Source of the DNA: [Eubacterium] yurii
GTDB lineage: Bacteria; Bacillota; Clostridia; Peptostreptococcales; Filifactoraceae
DNA length: 64,000 bases
Assembly: GCA_900167215.1 (NCBI GenBank)
Contig: FUZS01000004.1
Coordinates: 62,431-126,430, forward strand
Direction of reading: 5' to 3'
This document shows positions 62,481 to 64,000 of this stretch, in pieces (the first letter of the stretch is position 1; each line of letters begins with the position of its first letter). The translations under genes were made by a program, and so were the position numbers. The notes beneath the pieces were generated by a model that saw nothing but the letters and a program-made list of their open reading frames with translations, searched no databases and had not been told where the DNA came from.

Positions 62481-64000
62481 ATGATAACACTTGAGATAAA
62501 TTCAAAAGCTATAGAAGTGGAGGAAGGCACTACTGTGCTCGAAGCCGCTAAGAAGATGAATATAAAGATACCTACTCTATGTCACATGGACTTGCATGAT
62601 ATAAGATTTATGAACAAGCATGCCTCTTGTCGTGTCTGTTTGGTGGAGCAGGAAGATTCAGGTAAGCTTATACCTGCATGTGCCACATTTGTCAAAGACG
62701 GTATGAAGATAAAAACTGAAACTGCAAGAGCTGTAAAAGCAAGAAGAACTATGGTAGAGCTACTATTGTCGGATCACCCTAATTCTTGCCTTACTTGTGC
62801 CAGAAATCTTGACTGTGAACTGCAAAAACTGGCAAGTGATCTTGGAGTAAGATCTATAAAATATCAGGGAGAACAAAGCACATACGAAATAGATGACAAC
62901 AGTCACTCAATAGTAAGAGATGCAAACAAATGTATACTCTGCAAGAGATGTGAAACTATGTGCAACGAAATACAGACTGTAGGAGCGCTTACGGATGTAG
63001 GTAGGGGGTTCAATACCTATGTAGGTTCAGCCTTCAACGATGCAATGTATGAGACTACATGTACATTTTGCGGTCAATGTCTGGCGGTATGTCCTACAGG
63101 AGCGCTTACAGAGGTAAATAATACTCCTCAGGTATGGGATGTGCTTCACTCAGATAAGACAGTCATAGTACAGGTTGCACCGGCAGTACGTGTGGCACTT
63201 GGAGAAGAATTCGGGATGGAGCCTGGGACTATAGTTACCGGCAAGATGATTAATGCTCTTAAATATCTTGGCTTTGACAAGGTATTTGACACAAATTTTG
63301 CTGCAGATCTTACTATAATGGAAGAGGCGTCAGAGTTTGTACACCGTTTGAACAATGGCGGTAAACTACCTATACTTACAAGCTGTTGTCCAAGTTGGGT
63401 AAACTTCTTCGAGCATCAGTTTACAGACTTTTTGGACATACCTTCAACATGTAAATCGCCACATGAAATGTTTGGAGCTATAGCAAAGTCATACCTTGCA
63501 CAAAAGCTGAATATAGATCCTAAGGACATGGCACTTGTATCTGTAATGCCATGTGTAGCCAAAAAATATGAGGCTGCACGTCCTGAGCTCGGCAATAACG
63601 GTACAAAGGATGTGGACTATGTAATCACCACAAGAGAGCTTGCACATATGATAAAAGAAGCAGGGATAAACTTCGGAGAACTTGGTGATGATGCTGAATT
63701 TGACAATCCTATGGGAGCTTCTTCTGGAGCAGGTGTAATATTCGGAGCAACAGGCGGAGTAATAGAGGCTACAGTCAGAACTGCTTACGAGTGGATAACA
63801 GGTAATGAACTTCCTAAGTTGGAATTCGAAGAACTCAGAGGGCTTGAAGGCATAAAACAAACTACTGTAGATATAGACGGCAGACCTATAAGAATAGCAG
63901 TGGCAAACGGACTTGGCAATACCAGAAGACTGCTCAATATGATAAGGGATAATGAAGCTCACTTTGATGCTATCGAGGTAATGGCATGCCCGGGAGGATG
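62481..64000 (+). CDS. [FeFe]-hydrogenase catalytic subunit, partial at window end
   Basis: 506 codons are visible and the frame is open at the right edge. N-terminal 2Fe-2S domain (residues 1-78: CHMDLHDIR, CRVC, C in IPACAT), a His-ligated cluster region (HPNSCLTCARNLDCEL), two 4Fe-4S ferredoxin motifs (CILCKRCETMC; CTFCGQCLAVCPTG), then the H-cluster domain. H-cluster motif L1 is ILTSCCPSWVNFFE, with FPxPC-like VSVMPCVAKKYEA as L2; L3 (MACPGGC) straddles the edge at 63984-64000. AGGAGG precedes the ATG. With the two upstream genes it forms an NADH- and probably ferredoxin-linked HydABC-type hydrogenase. Confidence 0.95.
   Translation, partial: MITLEINSKAIEVEEGTTVLEAAKKMNIKIPTLCHMDLHDIRFMNKHASCRVCLVEQEDSGKLIPACATFVKDGMKIKTETARAVKARRTMVELLLSDHPNSCLTCARNLDCELQKLASDLGVRSIKYQGEQSTYEIDDNSHSIVRDANKCILCKRCETMCNEIQTVGALTDVGRGFNTYVGSAFNDAMYETTCTFCGQCLAVCPTGALTEVNNTPQVWDVLHSDKTVIVQVAPAVRVALGEEFGMEPGTIVTGKMINALKYLGFDKVFDTNFAADLTIMEEASEFVHRLNNGGKLPILTSCCPSWVNFFEHQFTDFLDIPSTCKSPHEMFGAIAKSYLAQKLNIDPKDMALVSVMPCVAKKYEAARPELGNNGTKDVDYVITTRELAHMIKEAGINFGELGDDAEFDNPMGASSGAGVIFGATGGVIEATVRTAYEWITGNELPKLEFEELRGLEGIKQTTVDIDGRPIRIAVANGLGNTRRLLNMIRDNEAHFDAIEVMACPGG

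Overview
This window is low-GC DNA consistent with an anaerobic Firmicute (Clostridia). Supporting genes are an NADH-linked [FeFe]-hydrogenase operon, B12-dependent methionine synthase with a separate reactivation protein, meso-diaminopimelate dehydrogenase, iron-sulfur L-serine dehydratase, an SLH-anchored surface protein, CIRCE-controlled clpB and IreB. An oral Peptostreptococcaceae-like organism would fit, but that is inference. No tRNA or rRNA gene was seen.

Layout. 0-1 kb: tail of a CRISPR array (36-nt repeats, 30-nt spacers) and a SUKH-like gene. 1-6 kb: clpB with promoter and CIRCE, then a MATE exporter. 6-11 kb: sucrose uptake and catabolism (scrA, scrB, scrK). 11-16 kb: a secreted DUF6273-like protein and a large vWA-lipase-SLH surface protein split by one in-frame TAA. 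17-21 kb: thiamine precursor transport (thiW and thiZXY behind a TPP riboswitch) and an S1-domain gene. 21-30 kb: rpsU, yqeY, cstA, acyl-ACP thioesterase, ddh and sdaAB/sdaAA. 30-34.5 kb: a leucine-rich-repeat protein, a RelBE-type pair, purC and a Fic protein. 34.6-36.4 kb: rqcH. 36.5-44.2 kb: an accessory island with a truncated ATPase, two tandem GTPases, a decayed phosphatase, several very small proteins, a vWA protein and a macrodomain protein. 44-53 kb: tadA, the methionine synthase pair, a complete opuC operon and rpsT. 54-60 kb: a helicase-loader ATPase, a stalk-domain protein, ireB-ruvX-rnhB, uppS-cdsA and a hicB with a wrecked hicA. 60-64 kb: nuoE-nuoF-hydA, with hydA running off the end.

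Dispersed repeats. Gaps between genes are crowded with short non-coding repeats, about 31 recognisable copies, sorted here into five families. A and D (about 125 bp) begin ATACTAAAATCTA and have imperfect inverted ends containing ATGGATAA/TTATCCAT. B and C (about 115 bp) have one end ATACTAATCACC and the other GGTTTTTAGTAT. E (163-228 bp uninterrupted) ends in the inverted pair ACTCAACTTTCCCAC/GTGGGAAAGTTGAGT. All look like MITEs. Three nested insertions (A in A, C in A, D in E) show that they have moved.

The best candidates for something undescribed are the tandem GTPase pair (37.0-39.5 kb) and the neighbouring vWA/macrodomain/microprotein cluster (40.7-43.8 kb). Both lie between rqcH and tadA and are bracketed by E-family repeats in direct orientation.
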